From Pictodentalium vernedei (taxonomy: Eukaryota > Mollusca > Scaphopoda > Dentaliida > Dentaliidae), in the NCBI GenBank assembly GCA_031216915.1, contig CM062294.1:390157217-390221216 (forward strand): a DNA stretch of 64,000 bases. Reading direction: 5' to 3'. Below are positions 19,233 through 32,386 of the stretch, piece by piece. A program made the position numbers and the translations under genes. A model generated the notes under the pieces. It saw nothing but the letters and a program-made list of their open reading frames with translations. It was not told the DNA's origin and ran no database searches. Numbering within the stretch: position 1 is the stretch's first letter; each line of letters opens with the position of its first letter.

Positions 19233-19307
19233 CCAAATTAAATAGCAACAACTAGCACATCATCTTGCTTTGACGAGATTGTGCGTTACTTGTTGCTATT
19301 TATTTTG
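19233..19307. repeat. Hairpin of a dispersed repeat family
   Basis: aaattaaatagcaacaacta...atcttg pairs with cgagat..gttacttgttgctattta. A related hairpin (tgtgatctcgccaaagcaagatcgcac) is at 33661-33695 in similar surroundings, so both belong to one dispersed repeat. Confidence 0.6.
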
Positions 19308-19959
19308 GCTGAAATTCTATTAACTGGTCTAGTGCTAGAAGCCATTATCAGGGCTTTCAAATGAAAGTGTTAATGACACTGCAGCTCAACTTGTCCAAAA
19401 AGGGACTGAACTAAATAGAAAGATCCAGTAATACCATGTCACTCACTAAAGTTTCTACAGAAAAGACATCACACCAAAGCTACAAATGAAATCTGAAAAC
19501 TAGAGGTTCTAAAGCGCCTGTAATCGCTCACCTGGCAGAACTACATATAAAAATGTGATTTCCCATAGGGTTTCCATGGTAACTATGAGCTGCAATTACG
19601 GCCATCTTTACAACACAATCAACATTACATGATGATCATTGGTTGAAGGTGTCCCAGTCATCAATCATGTGAAGTTTCAAAACATTTGGCCTTGTAGTTT
19701 CAGAGGAGAAGATTTTTCAAAATCGACTAATCAGAATCAAAGAATGCCTCTGGTGGTCATATTTTTCATCCGACTGGAACAAATGCGGATTGTTTGTAGA
19801 GGACATCTCATAGACCATTCCTGTCAAGTTTGGTTCACACCAGCTCAGGCGTTCCAGAGAAGCTGAAAATGTGAAAAGTTTACAGGCGACGGGTGATGGA
19901 CGCATGACAGTGACAGACACCAAGTGATGGCAAAAGCTCACATGGTCTTTTAGGCCAGG
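19308..19959. other. Intron with a mollusc-type repeat segment
   Basis: The 'ctaaagcgcctgtaatcgctcacctgg' stretch near 19509 resembles a repeat start I associate with bivalve genomes. It leads into the tandem array. No gene. Confidence 0.4.
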
Positions 19960-21690
19960 TGGGCTAAAAATCAGTGAGGGATGGGGCCTGATGGGTGTAC
20001 TAATGGAATTGTTGAAAATTTATATGCCAAATCCAAGATTGCCAGTGGTGGCTATATTTTTCAACGGAATGCAGAAAAACTCCCATCTGGACATGATACC
20101 AAAGTTACATATATAAAATTTTAAAATGAACGGATGAGAGGTGTGGCCTGTAGGGTCTGCTAATGAAATTGTTGACAATTTCTATGCCAACTCCAAGATG
20201 GCCACTGTCAGCCATGTTTTTCAACAAAATGCAGAAACATTTGATAACTCCCATCTAGACATCACACCAAAACTACATATGAAATTTGAAAAAGATTGAG
20301 TCAGAGATGCAGCCTGCAGGGTGTACTAATAGAATTGTTGGCAATTCAAATGCCAATCCAAGATAGCTGCTGGCAGCCATATTTTTTAACCAAATTCATA
20401 AAAATTTGGTGGATTTGGTAGCTCCCATCAAGACATCACACCAAAGCTATATATGAAATTCAAAAAAGATCAGGTGAGAGATGCGAACTGTAGGGTGTGC
20501 TAATGGAATTGTTGAAAATTTATATCCGAATCCAAGATGGCTGCTGGTGGTCATGTTTTTCAACAAAATTCAGGAATATTCGATAGCTCCCATCTAGAAA
20601 GCAAACAAAAACTACATAAGAAATTTGAAAAGATCAGGTGAGAGATGCAGCATGTAGGGTGTGCAAATAGAATTGTTGACAATTTATATGCCAAATCTAA
20701 GATGGCCATTGGCGGCCATGTTTTTCAATGAAATCTGGAAAAATTTGATAGCTCCCATCTAGACATTTATATTCAAATCCAAGATGGTCACTGGTGGCCA
20801 TGTTTTTCAACGAAATTTGGAAAAAATTGATAGCTCTCATCTACACATTGCCCCAAAGCCACATATAAAATTTGGGACCGATCGGGTGAGAGCCACAGCC
20901 TGTAGGGTGTGCTAAAGGAATTGTTGGACAATTTATATCCAAATCCAAGATGGCCACTGGTGGCCATGTTTTTCAACGAAATTTGGAAAAAAAGCGATAG
21001 CTCCCATCTAGACATTGCCACATATAAAATTTGGGACTGATCGGGTGAGAGCCACGACCTGTAGGGTTTGCTAAAGGAATTGTTGGAAATTTATATCCAA
21101 ATCCAAGATGGCCACCGGTGGCCATGTTTTTCAACAAAATTTGAAAAAACTTGATAGCTCCCATCTGGACATTGCCCTAATGCCACCTATTTAAATCCAA
21201 ATCCAAGATGGCTGCTGGCATTCATGTTTTTTTAATGCAATTTGGAAAAATTCAACAGCTCCCATCAAGACATCACACAAAAGTTACATATGAAATTTGA
21301 AAAAGACTGGGTGAGAGGTGAGACCTGTAGGGTGTGCAAATGGAATTGTTGACAATTTATATGCCAAATGTAAGATGGCCGCTGGCGGTTATGTTTTTTA
21401 ACGAAATTTGGAAACATCCGATAGCTCCCATCTAGACATTTCCCCAAAGCTACATGTTAAATTTGGGACAGATCGGGTGAGAGCTGTGACCTGTAGGGTG
21501 TGCTAAAGGAATTGTGGACAATTTATATCCAAATCCAAGATGGCCTCTGGTGGCCATGTTTTTCAATGAAATTTCAAAAAAATCGATAGCTCCCATCCAG
21601 ACATTGCCCCAAAGCCACCTATGAAATTTGGAACTGATCGGGTGAGAGCTGTGGCCTGTAGGGTGTGTAAAAGAATTGTGGACTGACATA
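19960..21690. repeat. Tandem array, about 11 units, mainly 155-175 bp
   Basis: Each unit has 'ccaagatggccgctggtggccatgtttttcaacgaaattt', 'gatagctcccatctagacat', 'aaattt..gatcgggtgagag' and 'cctgtagggtgtgctaatggaattgtt'. The caagatggc core recurs near 20034, 20192, 20359, 20533, 20698, 20781, 20948, 21104, 21207, 21372 and 21535. Two intervals (about 83 and 103 bp) are truncated units. Open frames here are by-products of the repeat. Confidence 0.88.
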
Positions 21691-21839
21691 CGACAGATCA
21701 CAACCCATCCCAATAGCTCATACTTGACGTTGTCAAGGTGAGCTAAAAAAATGAGGGTACCAGAGTAAAAGCCAGCATTTTCCTTGCTCATGTTTAATAT
21801 TCTGACAAACACAAATAACATTTTGTTTATATATATTTG

Positions 21840-22340
21840 TTTTATGACAAATTATTAGAGAGTACCTGTGGGCACTCTCCAATAGGTTGTAATAAAATGA
21901 ATTCTGAATAACAAATTCAGACCGCCAAAAATAATTTAGCCCTCAACCAGATAATATGTAAATAGCATGCCATTCTATTCATATGTGGATGCAATGCACA
22001 ACCTTGAGTTGAGTTCATTCCAAAAGATTGTCAGGTCTGAAGGGCAAAACATACAGGATTGGGAGTTTAATTTTTGTTATACTGTTTTGACTTAATCTGT
22101 ACTTCACACTCGACTGTATTCTTATTGGTGTATGATAGGTAGAGTGCTGAAAGCCCATATTTAGGCTTCATTCTGAAGTGCGGATGCCACAACTAGGTTT
22201 CACATTCTGTGAGAGTGCTTCATATTATCTTTGAAGTGAAATTTTAAGCCGATATGTCTTTGCCTTTGTTACAATTCAAGAGAGAGTGCCATAAATTGTA
22301 ACAACGAAAAGTCATGTGAACAAATTTTGGCAATCACAAA
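21840..22340. repeat. Dispersed repeat copy with degenerate hairpins
   Basis: 'gtgctgaaagcccatattta..ttctgaagtg' and 'ttgttacaattcaagagagagtgcc..aattgtaacaa' match 24440-24640. 'gcatgccattctattcatatgtgga..gttgagtt' matches 33727-33870. So at least three copies of one family lie in the window. Confidence 0.6.
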
Positions 22341-23343
22341 TAAGTTACCACTCTTCCAGTTAACAGCATTTTTAATTTAATCTGACAGATGGATGGGCGG
22401 AGGTGCCAGAACACCTTGAGAACAACCAAACAGGGGCTAGTAACTGTCGGGACACAATTTACTAATTTAAAACAATTTCAACATACAAAACCATAACATG
22501 TGACCCCAATGCATCAAGCTCATTCCAATGAGGGGGCAATTTTTTCATGAAAAAATTGAACAATAGTGTTGATGACAGCCATATTTCTAAGTTTTTATCA
22601 GTAAATATTATTTACTTTTTAAAAAAATTGTCAAATTTAGTTTATGTTTTAAAAATTAAAAAGGCTCTGTTGGGTAACGGGTTAACATGTGTTATCAGTA
22701 TATAACAAGGGTTCAACCATTGCTGCCTCATGGGATCCTGAGACACTCATAGCAGGTTGGATTCTCACAACCATTTTCACGAGAATCCAAATGAATTCTC
22801 CTAAATTTAGATGAATTATAAACCTTGAGACAAAAAAATGTTTATCTACCTAATTTATACAGACATCAAATATGCACTACACCATTTTCAATTTACTATG
22901 AGAGAATATTTATTAGATACGATTTTCTTTCCCAAAATCAGGCCTTTAAATTCATTTATTTAGGGCACACCTGTTTCTCAAAGTTGGGTATACTCAAACA
23001 AGAAAAAAAAACAGCCTTATCCTGTTATGTTTTATTGCCATGCCTTTCTTTGTGTTATTTTATGATCATATTTTGATGGAAGTTAGTCTCAAATGTTGAA
23101 GAGGCTCAGAATATTTATATATTCTTCATGATGTCTATACACCTTCTCTACTTTGGGCACACCTGTAAACGGTGTGAAACTGGGGTAATCTAAAGGCCTG
23201 CTGAATTGCCCCCATTATCAAACTTGGCTGATATGACTTCAAACTTGACTGATATGTTGGCAATCTCTGCTGATATGAACCAAGCTAGAGTTGCCCCCTT
23301 GATGCATTACTAGGTGTAGCATTTGTTTACAGCTAAAATGTTC
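22341..23343. other. Intron with a partial foldback remnant
   Basis: 22495-22690 resembles the inverted-repeat elements at 34842-34940 and 51412-51518 ('tgtgaccccaatg..attccaatgaggggg', ending 'gggtaacgggttaa'). The rest shows no feature. Confidence 0.45.
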
Positions 23344-24037
23344 ACCGTATATGTCCGTGTATAAGTCACACTTTTTTACCTGAAATGTTATGTCAAAATC
23401 GGGGGTGCGTCTTATACATGGGTACGACTTGTTTCAGAGAATTTTCAGGACTGACTTCTTCGGACAAACGTTGTTCCTACCGTTTGTCAATTGTATAACA
23501 GACAGTACAAACGTGTGGTTTTGACTGAGTGCAGATTCACAATTTGAAAACAATTTGCGCTGTAACCTGTGCATTTGTTGTATTTTTATTGGTTTTTCCA
23601 GAACGTTCCGGAAAAAACAACTTAATCACAACAACTGCGCAGGTTACGGCGCAAATGGCATTCCGATTCTGAAACTTTGAAGTTTCAGTCACAAACAAGC
23701 GTTGGATTTTCTTGACAGGGATGAAGACATTGGGGTGATAAACAAACAACGAAAAACAAATAATTGCGAGTATTTTTTAAATCTTTAATAATAATTTTCC
23801 TTTATTCTTTTATCTTATTCACCACGTGGTAACTCTTGAAAACTTACCTATTTCCGTTTCATCCCAAACTGCCCCAAATTGGTAAAACGTAACTTGCAAC
23901 TAATTCTTTTTGACTGCATATATTTAAAAATGGGGGTGCGACTTATACATGGGCTTTAGGCAAAAGGGAGGAATTCCAAGTGTGAGTTTGGGGTGCGACT
24001 TATGCACGGGGGCGACTTATACACGGACATATACGGT
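23344..24037. mobile_element. DNA-transposon-like element with terminal inverted repeats
   Basis: accgtatatgtccgtgtata at 23344 is mirrored by tatacacggacatatacggt ending at 24037 (24 bp shared arms). Sub-terminal 'gtgcgacttatacatggg' motifs occur near both ends, and an internal inverted repeat (tttgcgctgtaacctgtgca / tgcgcaggttacggcgcaaa) lies in the middle. At 694 bp with no transposase frame it is non-autonomous. I cannot place it in a superfamily or see a clear target duplication. Confidence 0.75.
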
Positions 24038-24430
24038 ACTCATTAAATGCAATGAAGCAGTAAAATTGGCATTACCTGGAAAGAGGGAGTTTTTGTATGG
24101 TGAGGAATTATTGATGGCAAAAAGTAAGGATTAGGCGGATGAAAAGAGTTGTACACAAAATTCAATGCAAACAATGAATAAGAGTCAAAAGCATAGATTC
24201 GTCAAAGTGAGAGAAGCAGTGTGCAAAATTTCAAAAATGACTCTAACCGACAAACCATTCATGTGGTTTGGAAATGGCTAACCGAATGCTCGGCTAGAAG
24301 AATATTCTTGAAAAATTGCTTTTTTTATCATTGCAAGTATTAGTATATTGTGTGGAATTGAAATATATACATGTATAGCCTCTTAAGACAAAAGACTAAA
24401 AATCTGTAAGAAACAAGAAAGTCTGGTTAA
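24038..24430. other. Intron, nothing recognised
   Basis: No gene or repeat that I can support. Confidence 0.45.
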
Positions 24431-24434
24431 CTTG

Positions 24435-24640
24435 TAAAGCGCTGGAAGCCCATATTCTGGCGTTATTCTGAACTGCAGGTACCTAAAGTTGAAGACTTCA
24501 TATTTTGTGGATTTCCTTCTTATTATCTTGGAAGTAAAATTGCTTCATTCCATTGATTTGCATTGTTACAATTTATGGGAGAGTGCCTGTCTGTAGGCAC
24601 TCTCCCATAAATTGTAACAAGACAAAAATGTGTGAACAAA
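24435..24640. repeat. Dispersed repeat with a perfect 26 bp hairpin
   Basis: Arms 24563-24588 and 24595-24620 are exact reverse complements (starting ttgttacaatttatgggaga) around a 6 nt loop. The flanks match the copy at 22140-22340, where the hairpin has decayed to a single arm. Confidence 0.75.
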
Positions 24641-25145
24641 TCTTGAGGCTGAGAAAAACTTTAGAACTCTACCAGTTAAGTTACTCAGGCTTTAGCATTT
24701 AAGATGCAACTTTTGGCTAACTGGTCATCCGTTCACATAGATTTAAAATTGCGTAACCACCATGCAAACAAAACAAGTGTTCTCGTCAAATTTTGCACAC
24801 TGAAGTATCCAAATGTGGGGAAGCCACGACATTTTGATAGCTGAACTGGAAGAGGAAACTTCAGATTTTTTGAAAAAAAAAGAGAAACAATATCAGTGTT
24901 AGAAAAGTGTAATGGATCTGAGAACATTTTGTAATTATTTGATTTGATTGAATAAATAAAGAGGTTATTACTTGGTTGGTTTCATATCAGCCGAGATATC
25001 AGCCCTTAGTAACTTCACATCAGCCTTCAGTCTCAGGCTGATATGATTTTACTGATTTACATGATTTATGTGAAGATCTTATAGCTGGTTAACAACATTT
25101 TCAAGAAAGAAGAGATCAATAACTAAAATGAATTCAAGTACATAC
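24641..25145. other. Intron, nothing firm
   Basis: Some 'ggctgatatga' repetition near 24985-25045 echoes 23224-23280. No gene is seen. Confidence 0.4.
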
Positions 25146-25256
25146 AATGTAACGATTCAATATATTTGTCATATTCCATGGGTGACAATAATCGTGCAAA
25201 ACATCGTAATCCATCATACCAATGTCTTATCGTTTTCTCATATCTCCTAGCATTAC
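25146..25256 (-). CDS. TADA2A: TADA2A exon, 111 bp
   Basis: Acceptor ...tttttcag before 25256 and donor GTATGT at 25140-25145. Phase is 2 nt, 36 codons, 1 nt. It reads NARRYEKTIRHWYDGLRCFA then RLLSPMEYDKYIESLH, matching the ADA2a segment with R-R-Y and (R/C)-F-A-R followed by x-P-x-E-x-D-K-x-I-E-S. The terminal T combines with AT of the next exon to give Tyr. DIRS copy B starts 130 bp upstream of this exon, at 25386 in window coordinates. Confidence 0.9.
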
Positions 25257-26329
25257 CTGAAAAACAAGGAAAATGAAGACTGTGATATCTGCTATCTGAA
25301 AGTTTTTGTTATACACAAACATTTGGTATTCTGTACAAAATAGATGCCACATATGGCTAATGTAATTATAGATAATAAATAAAAAGTTAAAAAATTTATA
25401 GTAATTTATATATTTTTTATACTTACCAATGACCCAGACATAGCTGGTGCTAACTCTTAAAATATAGGGCCAAACACAAATTTTGCCCCCCAATCCCCAA
25501 AATTTGCATCTAAAACTAAAGAAAACATGTCCTGAAAGGCCCTCCACACTTCGCCCCTACTGCGCATGCGCAGTGTCAAGGACGTTCCGAAATTGGCGCC
25601 ATTTATCATTCTAATAACCAGTGCCTGGTAAGCGCTATGTACTCAGCGGGGAGGCAAGAGTTCCCAACTCCTGGGAGGGCCATCCCCGTCTGGGTCATTG
25701 GTAAGTATAAAAAATATATAAATTACTATAAATTTTTTAACATTTTTATACTGTACCAATGACCCAGACATAGCTGAATAGTAAAAAGGCTGGAGGGCCA
25801 AGGACATAGAGCAAAATGGAATACGCTCAATAAAATAAAATAGAGTCATCCCCTGAAGGGAAAAGAAGTAATAGGCCTTACATGTATCTTTCTTATTTAT
25901 GATAAATTAGAAAGATACAACACCTTCCAAAAATTGAGCTTCATACATCCATGTACTCTATTAATATCCAATAATCCTTATACTAATAATTTTTAAAGTA
26001 AGCCAATAATAAAGTAAGTCTAGAGAATAGAGACTCTTATACTCCTAAAAGTGTGTGAGAATTGCATAATCATGTCCGTTGACATATGCAATATTCAAAA
26101 GCTATACTTTAAAAACTAAGACTTGAATGAATTTTATAACTTAAACTTCTCACTAAACAACCATCCCAATAACAGCTCAGAATTACTAAGTCCGGAGGAG
26201 GTATCCCCTTGTTTTCATAGTAAAAACAGGTGACCCAAGGGAACACCCTCCCCCCCCCCCCCCCTTTTTCTTGCCCTGGGTCAAATAGCCCAGAGCGAAG
26301 AGGGCAGCCGAACGGAGACACTGCCGAAA

Positions 26330-28263
26330 CAGACAGCCTACCTAGCTATAGTAGCAACTGTTAAGTGAATGACATTCTGAGCAGTAGATAATAGACCTAA
26401 CAATAGAGGCCTCCAGAAATGGACTCGATATTTCTGAGATAAAATTCATGAATGGATGGCTGAGCGCAATGAGCAGCCTTCAAAAATCTATAATAGCAAC
26501 ACTATTAATGTAAGCCCAAGAAGTAGAAGAACTCTTACTTCATGAGCCGAAATCTTAAGCACAACTGCTAAGCCAATGATATACCATAAGCAGTACGCTA
26601 GTTAATAGAATCCATTAACAATAAAATGGAGCGTAACGTCCTTCTACTAGACATCAAAGACAGAAGAAGCTTACGCCCTTGTAATAAACAGATATCTGTT
26701 TATAAATACATAAACTGTACCCGGAAAGAGTAAAGGCCTATGCCCATACGAAGACGGAAGGACCTTAAAATAATAGGTTCCGGATAATAGGAGCCTAACT
26801 CTTATGCAACAATCCAACCTAAATAGTAACGGAAGTATTGATTCCGAAACTATGAAAGTGAAAATCATCCATCGATAGTGCATGAAACTCACTGACTCTA
26901 CAGTAAAAGAGAAATCAACAGAATTACTGTCTAAAAGGTCAGAATTTGAAAACTACTGTTTCCAGAGGCTCAAATGATTACTTAGCTAAATAAGAACCTG
27001 AAGTTAAAATCCGTATAGGAATTTAATCTAAAGATTCTAAGTCTATTTATCAAAAAGTTACTAACTGACTTAGATAAAGAGACAAAAGACTCAATTGTAA
27101 ACTATCGTAGAGTGCATAGGTATGAGGTAACATAAACCTATAACCTAAATAACAACAGGCTGCAGTAGATCTTGTGAAACAAGTATACTAAAAAATAGCA
27201 ATGAGTAGTATGGAGGGATCAACCATATGAACATAATGATCCCTACACCACGACGGAAGAGCCTCCACTTTAGTCGCATAGAATAGCGAAGAAGAGGATC
27301 TCCTATAGTAAGAAATCGCGTCCAAAGCTCGTCCAGTACAGTGCTTACAATGCAACACGGACCACACAACGGAATACATGAAGGTTGCGACCTTGCTGGT
27401 TGTGATAAAGATGACACGATTTACCCAGTGAAAAAAGATCCTCACATAGAGGAAGATTTCACGTTAAGATCCACAGTAGACAAGAGAGTAAATTACTCAT
27501 GATCTCTGTGAAGATAGAGATGCTATCAACAGAAATGTATTGTGGTTGTTTATCTTAGCAATACCTGCTAAAACAACAGCGCCGGAGGATACGCGTATCC
27601 TATCATTCCGTCCTATAGATCAATAGAGCGTTAACAGTATTAGCTCAGAGATCTGGACAAGCCAACACATACGTCTGCAACTGATTAGCAAGCTGTGTCA
27701 TAAATAAAACATCATTGGGCGCTCCCATAGATAGCAAATCTGATTGAATACTTGTTTGTTGAGAGTCCATTCTGACAGCAACAAGCGACCCGTAAGAGAA
27801 CGGGAGTGCGATAAAACAATCAGACGACCCAGAATATGATGGATCAAAACTGAACTTGGTGTACTATAACCAACAGACGGATTCTTTCCATTAAATTGAA
27901 TAACGGAAACGAAAGAGTGCCTCCCTGGTTCCGGAGATACGCCACTACTGTCGAATTAAAGGACAGGAATTTGGGCATGCGTTTCTGAATAATGTTCATG
28001 CAATGACATAAAGCAAGCCTAAAAAACATTATTCCGCAGAAGTTAAACTGATAGCTAAAAGACTGCGGAACCCAAAGACCCTGGCACTTCGAATCCGTAG
28101 GGATCAGTATATATCCCAATCTGTTTGACTGGCAACCGTCATAACAGCCACACTCGGGTCCGGCAACTGCGGCGGCACTCTCTGAGTCAACCACCGAATG
28201 TTTGCCCCAGTCTGAATCTCTTGTAACACTAGATAGACAAGAGAATGTATAAATCAAGCAATT
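26330..28263 (-). pseudogene. Copy B recombinase and polymerase remnant
   Basis: Aligned along copy A 2670-4640 with numerous small deletions. Recognisable scraps include the HEVR box (near 26540), SLFYATKVEALPSWCRDH (core-binding region) and VVAYLRNQGGTLSFPLFN (RNase H). All frames are broken. The reverse transcriptase catalytic region is absent because of the deletion at 28264. Confidence 0.85.
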
Positions 28264-31200
28264 CATGGATTGCCGGAAAGTTGCCGTCGAAGAGAAGCTC
28301 CTCCGAGAACGAAGCGACTCTGAGAGAGTTCTTAACCTACTATCCACGCGTGGATGTAGCTAGGGCTGCATCACGTCTAACCAACTCCAATCAGCCACTG
28401 AAGGGCGGAGTTATACGTGAACAAACTACTGCCCTCAAAAGAAATTACATTGAGAATAATATCCCGTAAATCTTTTCTTGAAGACGTAATGATAACGCCT
28501 CAGTAAGGCGGATTACGTATAATAAAGCGTCTAAGTTAAGTCTACTATACATAATGTCGTTCCCAACATTGAAATTGGAAAAGACATAAACGGCGAAAAA
28601 GAATATATGCAGTCTTTAATCACACCGTCTAGACGCATATGAACTCTCGGTATGCCCTGCTCTGCCAAAATAAACTATATGTAAAAAAGATAAAATGGCA
28701 GAAATGAGCCACGCGGACAAGAAACTAAACTATCATGCTTAGTAGCAGGCTTGTATATATATATAAATATATAGCGTCGAAAAATAAAACACATGTTGTA
28801 ATGACAATATTGGACTGCTTCGGTAAGTCAGGGACAAAGTCCCTGTACCGATCGAAAAATCCGAGTCCAATGACGCTATAAGTCTCTTATCCAAGATCGC
28901 AGCAATGAAGTCCGAAAAATAATCACTGGAAGAAATGCCAGAAGATATGAAAGGCATCTTCCGATACTACTAAAGGGAAAACTCGAGATCTTTCGAATCC
29001 CTTTCGCCATCCTGTCGGACCCTATAAAGCGTTCGGTCGTCCGTAGCTTGATGCAACCGCGGACCGCACCGACCCAGCGCCGTCGGATAATTCCTGATTC
29101 GACCGAGAAACCGTCAATTGCTGGGATGCTGCGAAACAACTGTGCTAACTCGGATAGCACGTCCGTCACTGAGGCCTGAGGAGCAGCGGTCTTACGATGC
29201 ATTGCCGCAGGAAGCTCCGAGATCGTTACCCCGTGCATACTTCCAATATGCGAGCGAACGGAGTGTATAGGCCTCGTGTCCCTTGGCTACCGGATGGCGC
29301 GACCTATTCGCTGTGGAATCACTGAATGCCGAAACTGATCGGATACTCGAGGTCACGTAGCCAATGTGCGGTCGTGTGCCCTGCTGTGAGGATGAGGAAG
29401 CATTAAAGACAGTCTCTCGGACTGTCAATATAACGGAGCGTCCCGAGCAACGGACATATGCTCCGAATGTAAAATATCTGAACCACAACATGCGGTCCCC
29501 TATGTTGTTGGCTTCCTCCGATCTGTCCTCAATCTGCCGTCACTGGGTGAGTACTAAAGTAATTAAAGTGCTCGCATCACCCAAATCTCCTTCCTAGACC
29601 GCAACGGACGAACCCGGCAGCCGAACCATTCGATGAATGTACGCTACACCGGGTGAGCTAGCGAATGTCACTCCGTAAGCGATAGACATATTCCATGAGC
29701 ACTTATTGCCGCTAACTCCTCATTAACTATGACGACAGAGGCACACTTTTGAAAGACATCTCCATAACTCTTCGAACAAGAAACCAGAAATGCTTGGATA
29801 GCAAGCATAAAATAATATATATAGCGTCGTTCAATAATTCGAAAGTTTGTGTGACATTATTGGACTATGTCGGAACTGAGGGACGATGTCCCTGAACCGA
29901 ACCAAAAAATTTCTAAGTCCACCGACGCTATCAGTTTCTTATCCGGCATCGCAGCATATGTTGTTCCGAAAGGGAAAGCTTGAAATCCACCGAATCCCTT
30001 TCGGTATCCCGTCGGACCGGATGAAACTTTCGGACGTCCGTACCCGCTTCCGCGGAGCGTCCTGACCCAGCATCGTCGGATAAAATATATGCGACAGCTT
30101 CAGTTGATGCTGGGATGCTGCGATAAACTGTGCTATTAAGGAAAGCACATCCGTTCCCGAGGCCTGTGCAGTAGCGGACTTACGATGCATTGCCGCTGGA
30201 AGCTCCGTGTACGTTGACTCCCGCACACTTCCTATGCGAACGTCCGGAGTCTGCAGGCCTCGAGTCCCCGGCTACCGACCCAGCGCTGTCGGATAATTCT
30301 CGATCCGACACCGTTTCTGTCGGCTGCTGGGATGCTGCGATAAGCTGTGCTATGTGCACAAGAATGTCCGGCGTCGAGACCTGCAGAGGCGCAGTCTATC
30401 GCTGCTTCGCCGAGGGCAGCTCCGCATTAGATGGCTCCCGCATACTTTTCCTATGCGAACGTCCGGAGTCCATCGGTCTCGAATCCCTGGCTGCCGGATG
30501 GTGTGACCTGGTCGCCGAAGAATCCTTGATCGGCAAAGCTGGTAATATATCGGCGGTCACGCAGCCAAGGTGCGGTCGTGTGCGCTGACGAGAAGAGGAA
30601 GCCTTAGCAGTCTCAGCGGACTGCCTATACAACGGAGCGTCCCGAGCGACGGACGTATGCTCCGCTAACGACACATTTGTACCACAACATCTGGGGCCAG
30701 ATGTTGTTGAACGAGAGAGGGGCCTCTCTCGCTTGCCGTCCGGATGGACCGGAACGAGCTATGAACCGGACTAAAAGGCTTCCTCCGTTCTCCCTCCGAT
30801 CCGCCGTCACTGGGTGTGCATTAAGTTAATTTTATAGTGCTCGCATCACCCCAAAATTCCTTCTAGACCGCAACGGACGAACCCGGCTGCCGAACCATTC
30901 GGTGAATGGATGCTACACCGGGCGAGCTAGCGGACGTCAAAGGCCGTCGAACCTACTAGGGTCCTCTTAGGCAATTGGCGTATTACATGAGCACTTTTCC
31001 GCTAGCCCTTCATTAATTGTGACGACGGAGGCACACTGTTGGAAGACATCACAGATACATCACCCTAATCTTGATCGTCTGAAATAGAAATTGATAAAGT
31101 AGAGTGACCCTGCGGGGAAAGGACCGGAGTGTCCAAATCCCCAACAACATACCGTGACATACGCTTCCCATATTGTCATCGAAATCATACGATACAGAAC

Positions 31201-31293
31201 AGGAGTTAATGCGAGTACACTGACCACATATAGAATGATAATAAGGTCAGAGGAAGACTTCCTCTTAAAACAATTGATCAATATCCTTTCAAT
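28264..31293 (-). pseudogene. Copy B gag remnant with repeated segments
   Basis: Three gag blocks in the same orientation. Block 1 is 28264 to about 29760, block 2 about 29815-30270, block 3 about 30270-31293. Each contains the 'gctgggatgctgcg' region. Block 3 up to about 30720 is far closer to intact copies A and C than its surroundings, so the element is a mosaic. The gag start codon is ATT instead of ATG (31291-31293). No protein of useful length is encoded. Confidence 0.82.
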
Positions 31294-32386
31294 GTGAAAA
31301 GAAAACAAGTCCTGGTACTCGCACTAACCCCTGGCAATCAAAATACATAATAATAATATGATCCATTAATATAGAAAAAATAATTGAAATCAAAATATTT
31401 TGAAAAAATATTTTTTCAGAACAGCCCAAGTTTCTGAAAAGTAACGTTGAGCCCCAATGGATCCCAAGCCTAAGTGTGGACAAAAATTTTAAAAATATTT
31501 TAAACAATTTATTCAACACTTACGAACAATAATAATGTATCTAGTTATGATTAAAATAACATAAAGATATTATTATTTAGAAATCCCCCCCTCACACAGA
31601 GGGCTGTTGTAAATGTAAACAATGAGTGTAAAAACACTAAAATAAGACTCCAGGCACCCAGGCCCGAAATCAGTTACCAAAAATACACCATCTGATGCAA
31701 AACAGAGACTTCCAGGGAAGAAACTGCAGAACATCAGATGGTAGATGCAGAACACAACGCCTAACCACCCGTAGGTGAAGACGTAAACATGGGGAAAGAA
31801 CAGAATTCATTCTGTTATTCAGCTAAAACTCCCAAGAAATTTTAGTAATAATAATTACAGAAACTATGCCAAAGCATGGGAGAATAGCAAGGGGGAACTT
31901 AAAGGACAGGGAGAGAGGAAAAACACTTGAAAAAACAGTGTAACTAAATAATCAGAATGACAACAAAATGGCTGCTGCCTTGAAAATAGGTAACTTAACA
32001 TAATTTCATTAAAAAATTTTAAGTTACAGCCCTGATAATATTCTGTCACACATTCTTTTCCTCTCCTCCTTTTCTATCCTCCTTAGAATCACCATTTCAC
32101 TAATATTTATGTGTCTGGCATCATTTAAACTGAGATTTAAAAGCACAAAGATCAGTCAGATGTTAACTGATGAAGGGCCAAACTTAGAATGATAAATGGC
32201 GCCAATTTCGGAACGTCCTTGACACTGCGCATGCGCAGTAGGGGCGAAGTGTGGAGGGCCTTTCAGGACATGTTTTCTTTAGTTTTAGATGCAAATTTTG
32301 GGGATTGGGGGGCAAAATTTGTGTTTGGCCCTATATTTTAAGAGTTAGCACCAGCTATGTCTGGGTCATTGGTACAGTATAAAAAT

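Larger units (their letters stand above)
25386..32386 (-). mobile_element. Defective DIRS copy B (family 1, RT-deleted subfamily)
   Basis: Full-length ends (gttaaaaaattt at 25386; tataaaaat at 32386), ITRs at 25425-25612 and 32186-32373, and ICR at 25688-25776. The interior is decayed by many 1-3 bp deletions and by a junction near 28264 that joins the start of the RNase H region directly to gag. This deletes the equivalent of about 4640-5938 of copy A (the reverse transcriptase core and Gag tail). gag segments are repeated. It must have moved with proteins supplied by an intact copy. Its right host flank (32387-32966) reappears inside insertion D, so B looks like the source of D. Confidence 0.9.
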
